DNA of 37,872 nucleotides from Fusarium oxysporum f. sp. lycopersici 4287. Its lineage: Eukaryota > Ascomycota > Sordariomycetes > Hypocreales > Nectriaceae. A program made the position numbers and the translations under genes. Shown here in pieces: positions 9,999 through 21,985 of this stretch. The stretch lies in NCBI RefSeq assembly GCF_000149955.1, contig NW_017264853.1, positions 23,281-61,152 on the forward strand, in the 5' to 3' direction. Each line of letters begins with the position of its first letter. Position 1 is the stretch's first letter. The notes beneath the pieces were generated by a model. The model worked only from the letters and a program-made list of their open reading frames with translations. It was not told the origin of the DNA and did no database searches.

Positions 9999-10378
9999 AA
10001 ACTATAGAAGTAGTTAAAATAGTCATAAGAAATGACTTTAATTATTAAAGTAGTAAAAAATAGAAAGTAAAAATTCTATAGTGTTTTGCACCTAGCCATA
10101 AGGTTAGCAAGGCCCTGGCTGCGGAACATCGCGTAGTCCCGGCCATTTTCGGTCAAATCGCCGATGATCAGCAATTACTACTCCATAAACACGATAAGAA
10201 CCTAGAGACGCGGGTGGAAAAACAAGCTTAATGTGATAAATTAATACCTCGATGCGGAGAAGTTCAGTGTATCTTCGCCCAACTTTAAATACTGTTTCCT
10301 CGACGTTCCTCGCAATCAACTCCCCCCTTTTCTTAATTCACTTTGCTGTTTGTCTTTCTTTGTTAACCAAGCTGAAAC
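9999..10378. other. Intergenic between GH172 gene and a pseudogene
   Basis: AT-rich sequence directly after the GH172 stop (9999-10085) could be its 3' UTR. Nothing coding is seen. The right part would be the promoter of the broken gene that follows. Confidence 0.5.
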
Positions 10379-11150
10379 ATGCATGTATTCAAAGTCGGAG
10401 TTACGGGCCTTGTTGCCATGACTGGGATGGTAACGTCATCCTATGTCGACTCGTTATCCGAAAATGCAAAAGAACTCTTGACTATGAATATGGAGTGGAC
10501 TAATACGTGCTACTATAGAAACGCTGGGTATCTTTATGACTTCAGTGGTGCTGGGGCTCTTGGGCATGAGAATAGACGTTCTGCCCGGTATGCATTTGGC
10601 CTCCTGGCCCGTAACAACGCCAAGGACGTTACAGAAGCTGAGAAGATCATCAAAAGTATTCTTCACGGGCAGTATTAAAACCCTGTCGATGAGCGGTACG
10701 TACAGCCTTCATCAACGTAAGGCAATTGACTAGAAGTACAGCACATACCAGAAACATTCCAAAGAACCTATAGCTGGGTCGGATGCATACCGCGATATTG
10801 ATAATTATTGGGATCCAGATTGGCGTGGTCTTGCCAGCACGACTTTGATCGTTATTTTGGAAGAATTCCCGAAACTCATCAGAAGTCAGTGCAACAGCTA
10901 TTGCTTGAATCGCTGCACAATGCAACCAAAGGCGACGAGTATCGGTTTGGTAATTTGGATCTCAACAAGGATAACCTGTATCCGGCACATAGCAACCCGG
11001 TAAGTGAGGAGAAGTGTCCGGCTTGGAATTAGTGCTGACTTACTGCCCCCAAAGGCTGTCATACGCGCATTCATATCAACGCTGGACCGGTAGGTATCTG
11101 AAAGAGACAAATATGGCGAGGAGTGGTGGATTAGTTCATGTCTCCTAGTT
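10379..11150 (+). pseudogene. Broken, truncated gene of a conserved unnamed ascomycete secreted-protein family
   Basis: The first 99 codons (10379-10675) read as a weak signal-like N-terminus followed by AKELLTMNMEW, AGYLYDFSGAGALGHE and YAFGLLARNNAKDV. I recognise this as the start of a several-hundred-residue family common in ascomycetes that has no assigned function. An in-frame TAA (10676-10678) breaks it just after HGQY. Homology-like text continues: TYQK and AYRDIDNYWDPDW after a probable intron near 10710-10750, then STTLIVILEEFP. A one-base frame change near 10880 leads to VQQLLLESLHNATKGD and NLYPAHSNP. A good intron (11000-11054, gtaagt...aaag) leads to AVIRAFIS, and a second frame change comes before TGRYLKETNMARSG. 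The remaining majority of the protein is absent after about 11150. One stop, two frame shifts and a 3' truncation make it non-functional. The exact ends are approximate. Confidence 0.65.
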
Positions 11151-12837
11151 ATCTCTACTAGCTAATATAGAGGTAAGTAGAGATTCCTTTCTGGGCTTGA
11201 ATCAAATAACCATCTCTATCATAAATATTTTAATCCTTTAGCTCAGACTTATCACTTTACGTATTTTTATTAGCAAACTCTTACTAGGATTAGTCAATGC
11301 CGACGTTAATACCGGCGACCTCTAGCTCAGACTAGTCATTACCAATCTCAGAGTCATTATTGATGCTTATATCGCCAGCGTTTGGTTAGTAGACCAAGCT
11401 GTTTTGTCCTCGCGAATCGGGTCATTCGAATCACTAAACCAGGATATGTCAGTTTCAGCTTCGGAAAATCCGATGTATATAAACCCAGTTGTCCTAACTC
11501 GTATCAGTAGAGTAGCAATACGATTGCTTCTCGTGTATCCACGCTAATGCTTACCCCGACTTCTTTTATCTGGGGAAATAATCATGGCGTCTAGTATTAC
11601 CCTGCTATATTAGAAGATAAACTTTAGTGCTTCCTTAGCCTTTATTTGAAAATTCTGGGGTTAGACTGGAGTAGTGATCTTTCTCTTATGCCAGTAATCC
11701 GGACATCCCGGGCTAATAGACATAAACAAGCTACTAAGCAGACAAGCTGTGGTAAGGTTGATATTAACTAAACAACCGCATTGACTTTACCATAATATGC
11801 AGACTCCTACCCCTGCCTCTCTTTTTACCACTCCTCTATTTACCACATACAATGACCTGTCTTACCTTATATTATAATGGCAGATAGAGATAAAGCCTCT
11901 ATCTCTTATAATAAGATGCAACTAACTACAGAGCTAAGCATTCTACTACTACTTAAGGAAGAGCCAGCTAGGGCCTATGAGGTATAATAGAAAACACTTA
12001 TAGTTGTATTTACTTTATTTATAGCTAATTATTTTATTATTATAGCTAATATAATATATTTTACTTTTTAAGCCTTATCTTTCCTTATAATAATTAAATT
12101 TACTTACATAGCTTAAGTATAAACTAATATTATTATTTACCTCTGAGTCTAAGGCCTAGAAGACTCTGGATTATAGGCATAGATTTTACATACTAACCAC
12201 TTAGTAACTCTGATATTTAGGCTATTCCTAATAAGTTCTTAGTATATACGTCTAAAGTTAATATATATTAGGGCCCCTTAAGTAACTAATTTAATAAGAA
12301 ATAATTTATACTTTATAAGTAAATGCTTTAAATACGTAAGTGCGTTTTTATATTATATAATTAAAAATTACTTATCTTATAATACTTATATACTTTAAAT
12401 AAAATAATAAAAAGTCTAATAAAATATATTTAAAAATAAGATATTCTTAGGAGAATTAATATACTTTTTTTAATTTTAAGTAAGGTTTTTATAAGGCTTT
12501 AAAAAACTAAATTTAAAATATATAAGTTAAATAAAGCACTTTCTTATCTAAAATACTTATTTCTTAAATATATTAGCTAATGATAAAATTAATAATATAA
12601 CTCCACCCTTTTTACTACTTATAAAATATTTTAATATTAAGTAGTAATACTAAATTAATTATATATAATTAAAAATAAAATTTATCTTAAAAATATTAAT
12701 TTTATATTTTTAATTAAGTATTAAAAAGATTAAGAATATTATTAAAGAATAGCTATCATATTATATGGTAGGAATTAGACTAAGTTAAATTAGGTATTAG
12801 CCTTAAAGGACGAGGCAAAAGACAAGATAGGCGCCAC
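11151..12837. repeat. AT-rich, RIP-like block
   Basis: No reading frame is recognised. From about 11850 to 12800 the sequence is extremely AT-rich with dense TA dinucleotides and almost no CG, as expected of repeats mutated by RIP (C to T, preferentially at CpA). The original element cannot be identified. 11151-11850 is less extreme, but no gene is seen there either. Confidence 0.6.
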
Positions 12838-13643
12838 GCGTTGCTAGTGGATTTTCAACTAGGGAAAGCAGCTACCAGTGCCTCGGGGGGGGACTTGGTC
12901 CGATGGAAGCGTAGTAACAGTGTCCGGAGCCGCAAAACTGGGAAGGTCGTCCGATGTTCCGAAAAAGGGAAAGCTNNNNNNNNNNNNNNNNNNNNNNNNN
13001 NNNNNNNNNNNNNNNNNNNNNNNNNNNNNNNNNNNNNNNNNNNNNNNNNNNNNNNNNNNNNNNNNNNNNNNNNNNGACGCCAGATCGTCGTCGTAGCTCT
13101 CTAGCAGAAATGTAACGTACTCGTGCCATTGCGAGATCCTAGTAGATCTTTGGCACTCTGCAGCAATGATCTTGGCATTTGGGCGCACGTGAGGAGGGAG
13201 CGACCCATTCATTCGACCTGTGTCCTTCACAGGCTCGAATTTCCTATGCGCATCTTTCGTATGGATCCTGAACCTTGTGAGGCTCCCCGAAGCAGCGGCG
13301 TTTGCCTTCTTTTCAGTCCGTCGAGAGACGACTAGATGGGGCCATCAGTTCGACCACATCTGAAGGGCGTCTGGAGGCCCGGTTAGTTGTTGGAAGATAC
13401 CGAACAAGACACCTTTATCTTTTGGTTATTTCATATTTATATAAAGCCGACCTTGATGTCCAAAAAGGAAGATTCTACTTTGTTGTCTAGACAGCAGGCG
13501 CAATATCTCACTTGTCTGGTTAACTGGGTGCATCCAAGTAGAAGAATACCATACGCATTTATCTCTTCGTTTCCTCACTTACTACTTGTTTTGAATCACC
13601 CCTTCTTGGCATACGCTATTAGTTCCCCCATCCATCCAGTGAA
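12838..13643. other. GC-richer patch with an assembly gap, then the promoter of the phosphate transporter gene
   Basis: 12838-12975 and 13076-13340 are of normal base composition and flank the gap. Open frames on either side, on both strands, resemble no family I know and run through the Ns, so none is called. 13341-13643 is the upstream region of the PHO84-like gene. Confidence 0.5.
12976..13075. other. Assembly gap (100 N)
   Basis: Exactly 100 consecutive Ns, the conventional scaffold spacer, so the true distance is unknown. It lies at the right edge of a long AT-rich block, where short-read assemblies usually break. Confidence 0.98.
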
Positions 13644-15581
13644 ATGGCTAAGGAAGAGGCGCGTGTCCCCCCGGCCGCTGTCGCCAAAACCGCTGGCGGC
13701 AACAGTGCTTTCCGCAACGTCCATAACGACTTTGCTCATATCGCTGACCCCAACGAGCGTCGTCGTCTTGCCCTCGCCGAGATTGACAGGGCTCCTTTTG
13801 GCTGGTATCATGTTCGAGCCTGTGTTGTCGCCGGTATCGGCTTCTTTACCGACTCTTATGATATCTTCTGCGTCTCCATGCTAACTATTATGCTTGGCAT
13901 CGTCTACTCTCCCGCCACGGGTAAGCTTCCTACCAGTTCAGACAACGCCATCAAGCTGTCAACTTCAGCTGGCACTGTTGTTGGTCAGCTGGTCTTCGGT
14001 ATGCTGGCTGATATCGTCGGCCGAAAACGCATGTATGGCCTAGAACTTATCATCATTATCTTCGCTACCCTTGCTCAGGCCCTGAGTGGTGGCTCTCCAT
14101 CAACATCTATTATCGGAATTATCATCTTCTGGCGCGTCATCATGGGCGTTGGCATTGGTGGCGACTACCCTCTTTCTTCTATTATTACTTCTGAGTAAGC
14201 CTGGACCTACAGTGCTAGAATATCTTTACTCCGAATCCCTGCCTGACATATGCAAAAGATTCGCGACTACCAAATGGCGAGGAGCTATGATGGCTGCTGT
14301 CTTTGCCATGCAGGGCTTTGGCCAGCTTTGCTCTGCCCTGGTCATGATGTTCCTTACTCTCGGCTTCAAATCCGATCTTGAGGGTGCCTCTAATATATCT
14401 AGCTGCACTGGAAGTTGTCAGGTTGCCGTCGACCAGATGTGGCGTATCCTGGTCGGCTTCGGTGGCGTTCCCGCTTGCATTGCCCTTTATTGTAAGTGTC
14501 CAAGTTCGTCTCGACATATAGATCTGACATAGGTTAACTTGGGGAACTTCAGACCGTCTAACCATCCCTGAGACTCCTCGTTATACTTTTGATGTTGCCC
14601 GCGATGTTGAGAAGGCTGATGGGGATGTTAAGGCCTATATGAGTGGCAGGCATGAGGGTGAGACTGACGAAGTCGCTCGTGCTCAGGTCCATCAGGGTGC
14701 TCGCGAGAACCTTCAGGTGCCTCAGGCCGGCTGGCGCGACTTCTTCCACCACTACGGCAAGCTTAAGAACTTCTTGCTTCTGCTTGGAACTGCTGGCTCA
14801 TGGTTCTGCCTTGATGTGGCTTTTTACGGTCTCAGTCTGAACAATGGCACTATTCTTACAGTTATTGGCTACTCGACTAAGAATGCCCATAACGTGTATG
14901 AGTACCTTTATAATACTGCCGTTGGTAATATTATTATTGTCCTTGCTGGAGCTGTTCCGGGTTATTGGGTGTCTGTTGCTACTATCGACACTCTTGGCCG
15001 TAAACCTATTCAGCTTGGCGGCTTTATCATCCTTACTATTCTTTTTATTGTACATTCCCCCCCTTTTATACTTTTTTTCTAATACTAATAAACAACTAGG
15101 TCATGGGTTTTGACTATAATCATATTTCCTCCAGTGGTCTACTTGCTATTTATGTACTTGCGCAGTTCTTTTTTAACTTTGGTAAGTTTTTCATTTTATT
15201 CCTTTAAGGCGGTTAACTAATAAATTAGGTCCAAATACTACCACCTTTGTTGTCCCCGGTGAAGTCTTTCCCACACGCTATCGATCTACTTCTCACGGCA
15301 TCTCTGCCGCATCTGGCAAAATTGGATCGATTATTGGGCAGGGAGCCATCTCGACCCTTCGTACCCACGGTGCTACTAAGAATGATGAGGCTCCCTGGAT
15401 GAACCATGTTCTTGAGATCTATGCTCTTTTCATGCTCATCGGCTGTTTTACTACTCTCCTTATTCCAGAGACCGCTCGCAAGACTCTTGAGGAGCTCAGC
15501 GGCGAGGATGATTACGCCAATCGTCATGAGAGCGTTGAGAACGAATCTCACAACGGACCGCCTGAGAGGTCTAGCATTTAA
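13644..15581 (+). CDS. PHO84-like high-affinity inorganic phosphate:H+ symporter (MFS)
   Basis: This is a plasma-membrane phosphate transporter. Five exons, 13644-14194, 14259-14491, 14553-15049, 15100-15181 and 15229-15581, are joined by GT-AG introns of 64, 61, 50 and 47 bp. They give 571 residues, the normal length of the phosphate:H+ symporter family. Diagnostic segments are FFTDSYDIFCVSML in helix 1, QLVFGMLADIVGRKRMYG, IGGDYPLSSIITSEFATTKWRG (spanning the first splice), AMQGFGQ, RLTIPETPRYT, a long hydrophilic central loop, then WFCLDVAFYGLSLNN, the DTLGRKPIQ loop and [23 protein letters not shown]. The C-terminus is hydrophilic. The gene is intact in spite of the degenerate DNA around it. 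No functional partner is seen nearby, so it may be an accessory copy of a conserved gene. Confidence 0.94.
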
Positions 15582-17288
15582 ACGGCGGCTCGGCCACCAT
15601 TGTCTTTGGGACATTAATTGAATCCGGTGCCGCACCGGAAAGACTGGACGAATCAATCATATATTTCACACTACAATTAATCACATGCAAAGAGCTATAT
15701 CACGATATCAATATAGTTAATAGCGTGGACGGGACGGACGGCAATGCCATCAACCAACTGGTAAAGAATGTAACTACCCCAAACCCAAACGGCGAAGTAC
15801 TGCAAAAGATACAAAGAGTTTTCGTAATCGCAAGGCTAGCGGTAATATGACCATGCTGCCGTTTAAACAGACCAATGAAATCCACAGGATTGAAATCTTG
15901 AACTCACCGGCCCGTGACAGGGGTCCCTGACTACCTATCCGAGCATCCATCTATCACACCCCTTGGCCTCAGGAACCCTCAATACCTACTGGCTGTGACC
16001 TAAACAAAACTTCGCGGGATATATACAGGGGTATTGCTAACCATGATGCTGATGTAGGTGAGTTCGACATGGAAACTTCATTTGTGAGGTCTAACACATG
16101 GCATAGATCTCACGGCCGCTGTCCACTGACCTGCCCGGCGTGGGATCGTGATCATCATCGCGAGTTTGCTGTAGCAGACAGTAAACTTTATGTGTGTAGC
16201 ACAGCTCCCAGGTGGGTACATCGGGCGCACCCTGGAGTCATTTGAGCTCATCGAGGGGCGGATATGGATCGGGATGAGTTCAAGATGTTGATGTTTGAGC
16301 GCTTTGCTGAGATGGCGGCCATAAGTATCTTCCTTAACGATAGACGGGGATAGTCAGGGCTTGACGCCATGGAGGTCGGCCCCGCCGAAAAGGTTTTACT
16401 CAAAATTGTGATTGGGTGTCGTCAATGGGAGATATCTGGGGAGCAGTGAAGTAAACCCGACAGCTGGGCCTAAGCGATTAACTCTTATTCCATGATCTTA
16501 ACCATAGGTCCGAATTCCAAGCCCTGATAGCTTATTACTTATTATCTAGGGCAGTTATAAGTGATAAATCGCAATAATGTATAACTGGAGCCGAGTTCTG
16601 AAAAGATGGCACGGCTGTTAGACAAATCCTATGGAAGATGGCTGCCGCAGGGATAACGGAGTAGGGTTTAGTGCTAGAGATAGGCAGTTTAGGAGGATAT
16701 ACTTAGTTAGGTCTGGTATTTCCGGCTAAGTAAATCTCTAGTTATTTATATAAGGCCCAATCTCTTGTATAATATTATCATAATTAGGTGTAACTATAAC
16801 AGCTATGCCCTGCTTATGCAATAAATAACTGTGTACTAAGCTGTTATATATCTAAGTAATAGTTCACGGCACTCTTATCTGCTACTAAGAATTTAATAAG
16901 GTATTAAAAGCCATTTTATTTATCTTAACCTTGAAACTAAAACCCTTGCCCATTGATTATTGCACTAGTATTGTGCTATATATTACTAGAACTAACTCTT
17001 CCCGAGGCTATTAGCAGTGCATGTGACCTGCACACTAGCCCCAGTTTTGTCTCAACCTCGGAAGTAAAACTATTGCCCCTCAATCCTTGGTTAGAATGGG
17101 GAAAACCTTTAGCCAGCCCCCTCATTATGTAATGATGACACGTTCAGCATAATGCAATCCTTACCATGAATTCGCAAGCAACATAAACTACTTTTAGAAG
17201 CTTATTGCTTTAATAATTACCACCTTGCATATATTTTAATTTAGAAGGAATTTCGCTCAAGTTTCGAAACGTTAGCAAATCCTCGAGA
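15582..17288. other. Long intergenic region without recognisable gene
   Basis: The composition is mixed. No frame on either strand gives a recognisable protein. 16700-17000 is AT-rich. The last 200 bases would be the promoter of the acyl-CoA dehydrogenase gene. Confidence 0.5.
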
Positions 17289-18648
17289 ATGTCACCTGAT
17301 CCTAAGCTGCATTTACCAGAAAATGTACCATGGAGTGAACCTGCGTGGTACCGTACTGGCAACTCGGCCTACATCAATGCATCCCACCGGAAGATGAGGG
17401 ACAGTATCCGGAAATATGTTGATAAGCATATCCTCCTACATGCCTTAGAATGGGAAGAAAAAGGCGAGGTTCCACGGTCAGCCGCAATTGACTACTGCAG
17501 GTCCGGAATTCCTTTCGAGGATGTACCAGAAGAATTCCGGCCTAAGGATATCCCCAACCTAGCACAAATCCCCCAGAGCGATTTGGACGCCTTTCACTTC
17601 CTCATTGCAACCGACGAGATGGCTCGTGTTGAAGGTGGGGTTTCTATTGCCCTTGGCGGTGCATCTACAATTGGGCTACCACCAGTTCTCCATTATGGGA
17701 CACAAGAACAAAAGTCTCGTTGGCTTCCAGGACTGTTTTCGGGTAATGTCAATTTCTGCCTAGGCATCACGGAGCCAGGTGGTGGTTCAGACGTGGCCAA
17801 CATTCGAACCACAGCGGAAAAGTCTTCAGACGGCAAATTCTACATTGTGAACGGTGCGAAAAAATGGATCACGGGCGCTCTATGGGCAACTCATATGACA
17901 ACCGCTGTACGAACTGGTAGCCAAGGTGCCAAAGGTATCACTGTCCTCGAGATCCCGCTCGATAGCCCCGGTGTGTCTCGAAGAAAAATCTTTAATAGTG
18001 GACAAAACGCCGGAGGGGCTAGTTTTGTAGATCTCGAGGACGTCAAAGTTCCTATTGATAATCGAATTGGTCTAGAGAATGAGGGCTTTGAAATCATTAT
18101 GAAGAATTTCAATAGGGAAAGGTTTGCGCTTGCAGTTGGGTGTAACCGAAAGAGTCGTACCTGTCTCGCTATGGCGTTTTCATATGCCCTAGAGCGCAAG
18201 ACTTTTGGGAAGAGGTTGATGGAGAATCAAGTCATACGGCGCAAACTCGCCGAAGTTGCACACCGCGTCGAAGCTCACTGGGCTTGGCTTGAACAGATCG
18301 CCTTTCAAGTCAATTCATCTAGTCTAGGCTGGCAGACACCGAACATTGCAAGTCAAATAGCCCTGGCCAAAATCCAAGGCGGGCAGATGTTGGAATTCGC
18401 ATGTAGAGAAGCACAGCAAATCTTTGGAGGCGCAGGTTATCAAAAGGGCGGCCGTGGAGCGACGGTGGAACAGATTAGCCGTGACCTTCGGATGTTTGTA
18501 AGTATCCTTGCTCCTTGTTTCGGAAATCGATGTGGAGTGCAGAGCAGCTAACAATGAATAGGTGGTTGGCGGCGGCAGCGAAGAGATTATTACAGATCTA
18601 GTCCTTAGACAGGAGATAAGGGACTTTAGTAAGCAGGGAAAGCTTTAG
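17289..18648 (+). CDS. Acyl-CoA dehydrogenase family flavoprotein
   Basis: This FAD-dependent oxidoreductase probably introduces an alpha,beta double bond into an acyl-CoA. Exons 17289-18497 and 18562-18648 (intron 18498-18561, gtaagt...atag) give 431 residues. The N-terminal helical domain holds ATDEMARVEGG and YGTQEQKSRWLPGL. The family flavin/substrate signature CLGITEPGGGSDVANIRTTA sits near residues 157-176, followed by NGAKKWITGA. The C-terminal helical domain has ALERKTFGKRL, REAQQIFGGAGYQKGGRG and VEQISRDLRM, and the second exon supplies VVGGGSEEIITDLVLRQ. In medium-chain enzymes the catalytic Glu lies where this protein has GGGS, so the base must come from elsewhere, as in other GGGSEEI-type members. 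There is no obvious mitochondrial presequence or C-terminal peroxisomal SKL. It stands about 3.3 kb upstream of a P450 gene, possibly part of a former catabolic or secondary-metabolite set. Confidence 0.92.
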
Positions 18649-21600
18649 TTATTATTTATTAATATATTTTAATAATTATTAATTTATTTATTATTTATTT
18701 TAACTTTTAATAATAATACCCTATATCTATTAAAAGTAATAGATTTAGGTCTTTATTTTTATTAATATAGTTTTATTTTATATATTTTCTATTAGATTTA
18801 GACCTATATCTGCTTTGCAGCTAGGATAGGATAGGCGCAAGCGGCCAAGGACGTTTCTGGTGCCCTCAAAGCCACATCATTTTAAGCCCTGGATGTCGAG
18901 ACGTATCTCCATCCCATTTAGCATCAGATCTGGAAACGAAACGTCGAGTGTCCAGCAATCACTCTCGGGACAGAAACCCTTAGGAAATGGGAACAATAAC
19001 GCCGAGCAAAATACATACGAGAGCGAAACACGAGAATGAGCCCACACAGAGCGATACAGAAGGCCATTCAAGAAGAGCCAGAATTCAGTCTCAAGGAACT
19101 AGAGGTAATTATCCGCACGTCGCCGCTCCGTCGTGGATAGACCCGAAGACGTTCATCGGGAGGGGTGGTACGGGGGAGGGGGGGGGGGGGCCGGGGGGGG
19201 CCTGTAAAGTAAAAAGGATCCGGACACGAGGCGGGCAGTTCGCCTCGTCGGAGGCAAAACACGTATGTACTTCAGTATCTTAAACCATGATCTATCAAAG
19301 GGGGCGGGCTGATATAAATAGAGGTCAGGGAGGAGGAGAATGTGGGAAGTTTGAAGACAGCTGGCAAAACATCGTCTGATGTCTGGCGACGTGGGGCGCG
19401 ACGGATAAATATTCGGAGCGTCACGAGTGCCAGCCAAACTCCCTTAGCCTGGCATGGCTGCTTTTCAAAAAAGGCTAAAAACTGAGCAGTAATAATAAGC
19501 AAGCAAATAAGATAAGAAGCCGGGCTGAAGGTGAAGATGACACTACTGCCAGATACTGTCCCTTTTGGCATGCTGTAGCTAAATTTGGGCAGGTTATGTA
19601 TGTAACACGGAATGCTGGCTGGAGTAAATAAGTGAATTGCCAAGCCTTCAGAGTACCAAGATCCTTGTCGGGCCAAATCCCAGCCTGTGTTGAATATTGC
19701 TCGTATGGTAGCGGGGAAGTAGGTGCAAACAATTTGGCATAGTCGCTGGTCCTATGAGATCCGTTTTCTCAGATGGAATAAATTCATCATTTATTCATTC
19801 ATGCATGTGGCCTCGGTGTCAAAAGTAGGGTAGCCCTGATCGGTTTAGCTTCCCTGACAAGGATCTGATGCTCCATCTGTATATAAGGAGCTCTGCTGGC
19901 CCCCTCCTATGATAGAATCAAGGCTCTTTTAACCCTCTCTTATGTGCCCCTCTGCTGTGCATGCCACACTCGGAAGTTCTGACTCGCTTGTAAATGAAGT
20001 TCGGCATATCCGAGTTGTCTGGTAAGCGAGGGTTATTAGGAATTAATCTTGCATGTGCAAGCTCTGTATTAATTTTGAGTATTTACAGACTGCCATGGAT
20101 AAGCTATGATAAGAAGCGGCTCGGTAAGCTCAATGTTAAGGAAGAGCTATCAAGCTTGACTCGGCATGACAACGACAAACTGAACTGGAAACACGCGAGG
20201 GTGAAATGGGGGACGTAGCAGTTCTTTTCCTATAGCTATCCTAAGCCCTTCCGTGGCTGGAAAGACCTTGGGTAACTAATCAACAAATAAAGCATGGCCA
20301 GAGGATGGAAATATCATTACTTCTTATAACCCCAGCGATTCAACTATAGCAACGTTGACGTTCCTTTGGTAACTGGCCACCCTAGAGTGTGTCAAGATTA
20401 AGGTGGACTAGCGCGACGATAAACTGCTGTCAATCTTGGCTTCGGCTAAGCATTGATAATGATTCAGTGTTTTTACTTTTTCATATGTAACACTGGCCGT
20501 ATATCCACAGTTCTTGTTGTTTGCCATACGGAGCTTTCAGAGCCACGACGAATTATTGATGTGGCATAATAATCTCGGTTGGTTGCCGACTATGGCAGAC
20601 GTGTGCAATAAAGTCCAGTCTTCCTTTCTCTTAGAATAGACATTGCTACTTTATTACCCCTGGTGGCTCTTTCTCTTACTAGGTAGCAAGAGGACGAGAG
20701 ACCAAGGAAATCGAGAGTGTTTTATATAGCGTGGAAGATTAGCCTTTCAAAGACTATGACTAACTACGTAAGTACTTGCTGTCCAAAAGGTTAAACCTTA
20801 GGCTGCTAACACAGACGACGAAGACATAATACTATGGCTAATATAGTATCCTCTTGTATAAGTAGCGAGGTACTAGACAAGCATGAGCATTTTATCCTAA
20901 GCCAGCAAGCGACGGATTTTGTGCCCCTTTTAAGCCAGCTTGTTACGACCTCATCTGCTCGTCACTAAAATCCAGATATAATCAATAGCGGACACCTGAG
21001 AACAGATGCGCCATTCAACCCTAACTCATTCCTCTTTGCCAATATATCCAGTATGAACAAAGATTCTTTGCTATGCAATAGAGTATCTGCTAGGTTGAGG
21101 CAACAGCTTTAAATATGACGCTCATAATTCCCAAGTCATCAATAGTCCGTACTATGTTTACATCGGCAGACGATAAAGGGCATAGTGTTAAGAGTCGGAG
21201 ATAATGAATAATACTGTATTATATCAATAATCACAAGACAGCCATAATAAAGGCGCTCAGCCTAATTTCTACAATGACAATAGCAAGAGACACAGAGCTC
21301 GTCAGTTAGCTAGGGCTATTTTTTGCCTCGAACGGTCATGTTGTGCGATGCGTTATGAGGACCTAATGCGCAATGAAGAGCCAGCATCTGTCTAAGCGGA
21401 GCGCGGGGCCACCTTTGGACGACCCAGTTCAAGTGATATCGCAACACGCCCATTTGCCCCCTCGAATTAAACCAGATGTTTTTACTCGCATTCTGGCCAA
21501 ATAGTGACCCTAATGTAAGCAGATATGCCATGCGGGGAGGTATCAGGCATTGCGTATGTCGGTTCATTAATGCAGATTGTGTACTTATGCGGAGTCCGAG

Positions 21601-21985
21601 GAACGCGGTCTAGCTCAAATGAAAACCGATCTTGATCGGGAACTCCGAGACCCCGGTAATTGCCCCCAGAATCATTTGCTATTAGACACCCCGGCCGGAA
21701 CTTCCGAGCAATTTGTCACACCTAGAGTAAAAGTGTTTTAAGTTCTCCCCGCTAATCATCTAGTTCCCGCCTTTCCATCTATGCGGTGGGATGGGAACAG
21801 CCGCAGTCGAGAACGCCGAGCGGGGAAGGGGGAAACCGGCAAATCTGACGCGTCAACTGTTATCGAAGATATGCTTCTGAAACGTTCTGGATTTGTTTAT
21901 ATAGCCTATGTAGGCACCCGTTAGTTAAGGATAGGCCCTCTTGTGTCGAGACACCTTTGGGGATCTAACTGACTGCGATTCCGCC
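18649..21985. other. 3.3 kb gene-poor stretch
   Basis: 18649-18800 is AT-rich and RIP-like. 18987-19190 has an open frame (ENEPTQSDTEGHSRRARIQS) that I cannot assign. 19158-19200 is a G-rich tract, listed separately. 19200-21580 has no recognisable gene on either strand. 21590-21900 is GC-richer with several CGG/CCG words, including CCGATCTTGATCGG at 21626-21639, and is the likely P450 promoter. Confidence 0.5.
19158..19200 (+). other. G-rich tract with G-quadruplex potential
   Basis: Runs of G on the plus strand: 3 or more at 19158-19160, 4 at 19162-19165, 5 at 19172-19176, 13 at 19178-19190 and 8 at 19193-19200, with very short spacers. Four or more G-runs this close fit the quadruplex pattern. 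Confidence 0.6.

Noticed and set aside
11380..11445. tRNA-like stretch with ATTCGAATC and matching ends
   Set aside because: There is no proper D-arm, anticodon stem or A-box; it is only a stem-loop by chance or a relic.
12841..13230. Open frames on both strands crossing the Ns
   Set aside because: They only stay open because the 100-N gap contains no stops; flanking residues resemble nothing known.
13387..13884. 165-codon plus-strand frame before and over the phosphate transporter start
   Set aside because: Its second half is out of frame with the transporter exon 1 and its first half has no recognisable motif.
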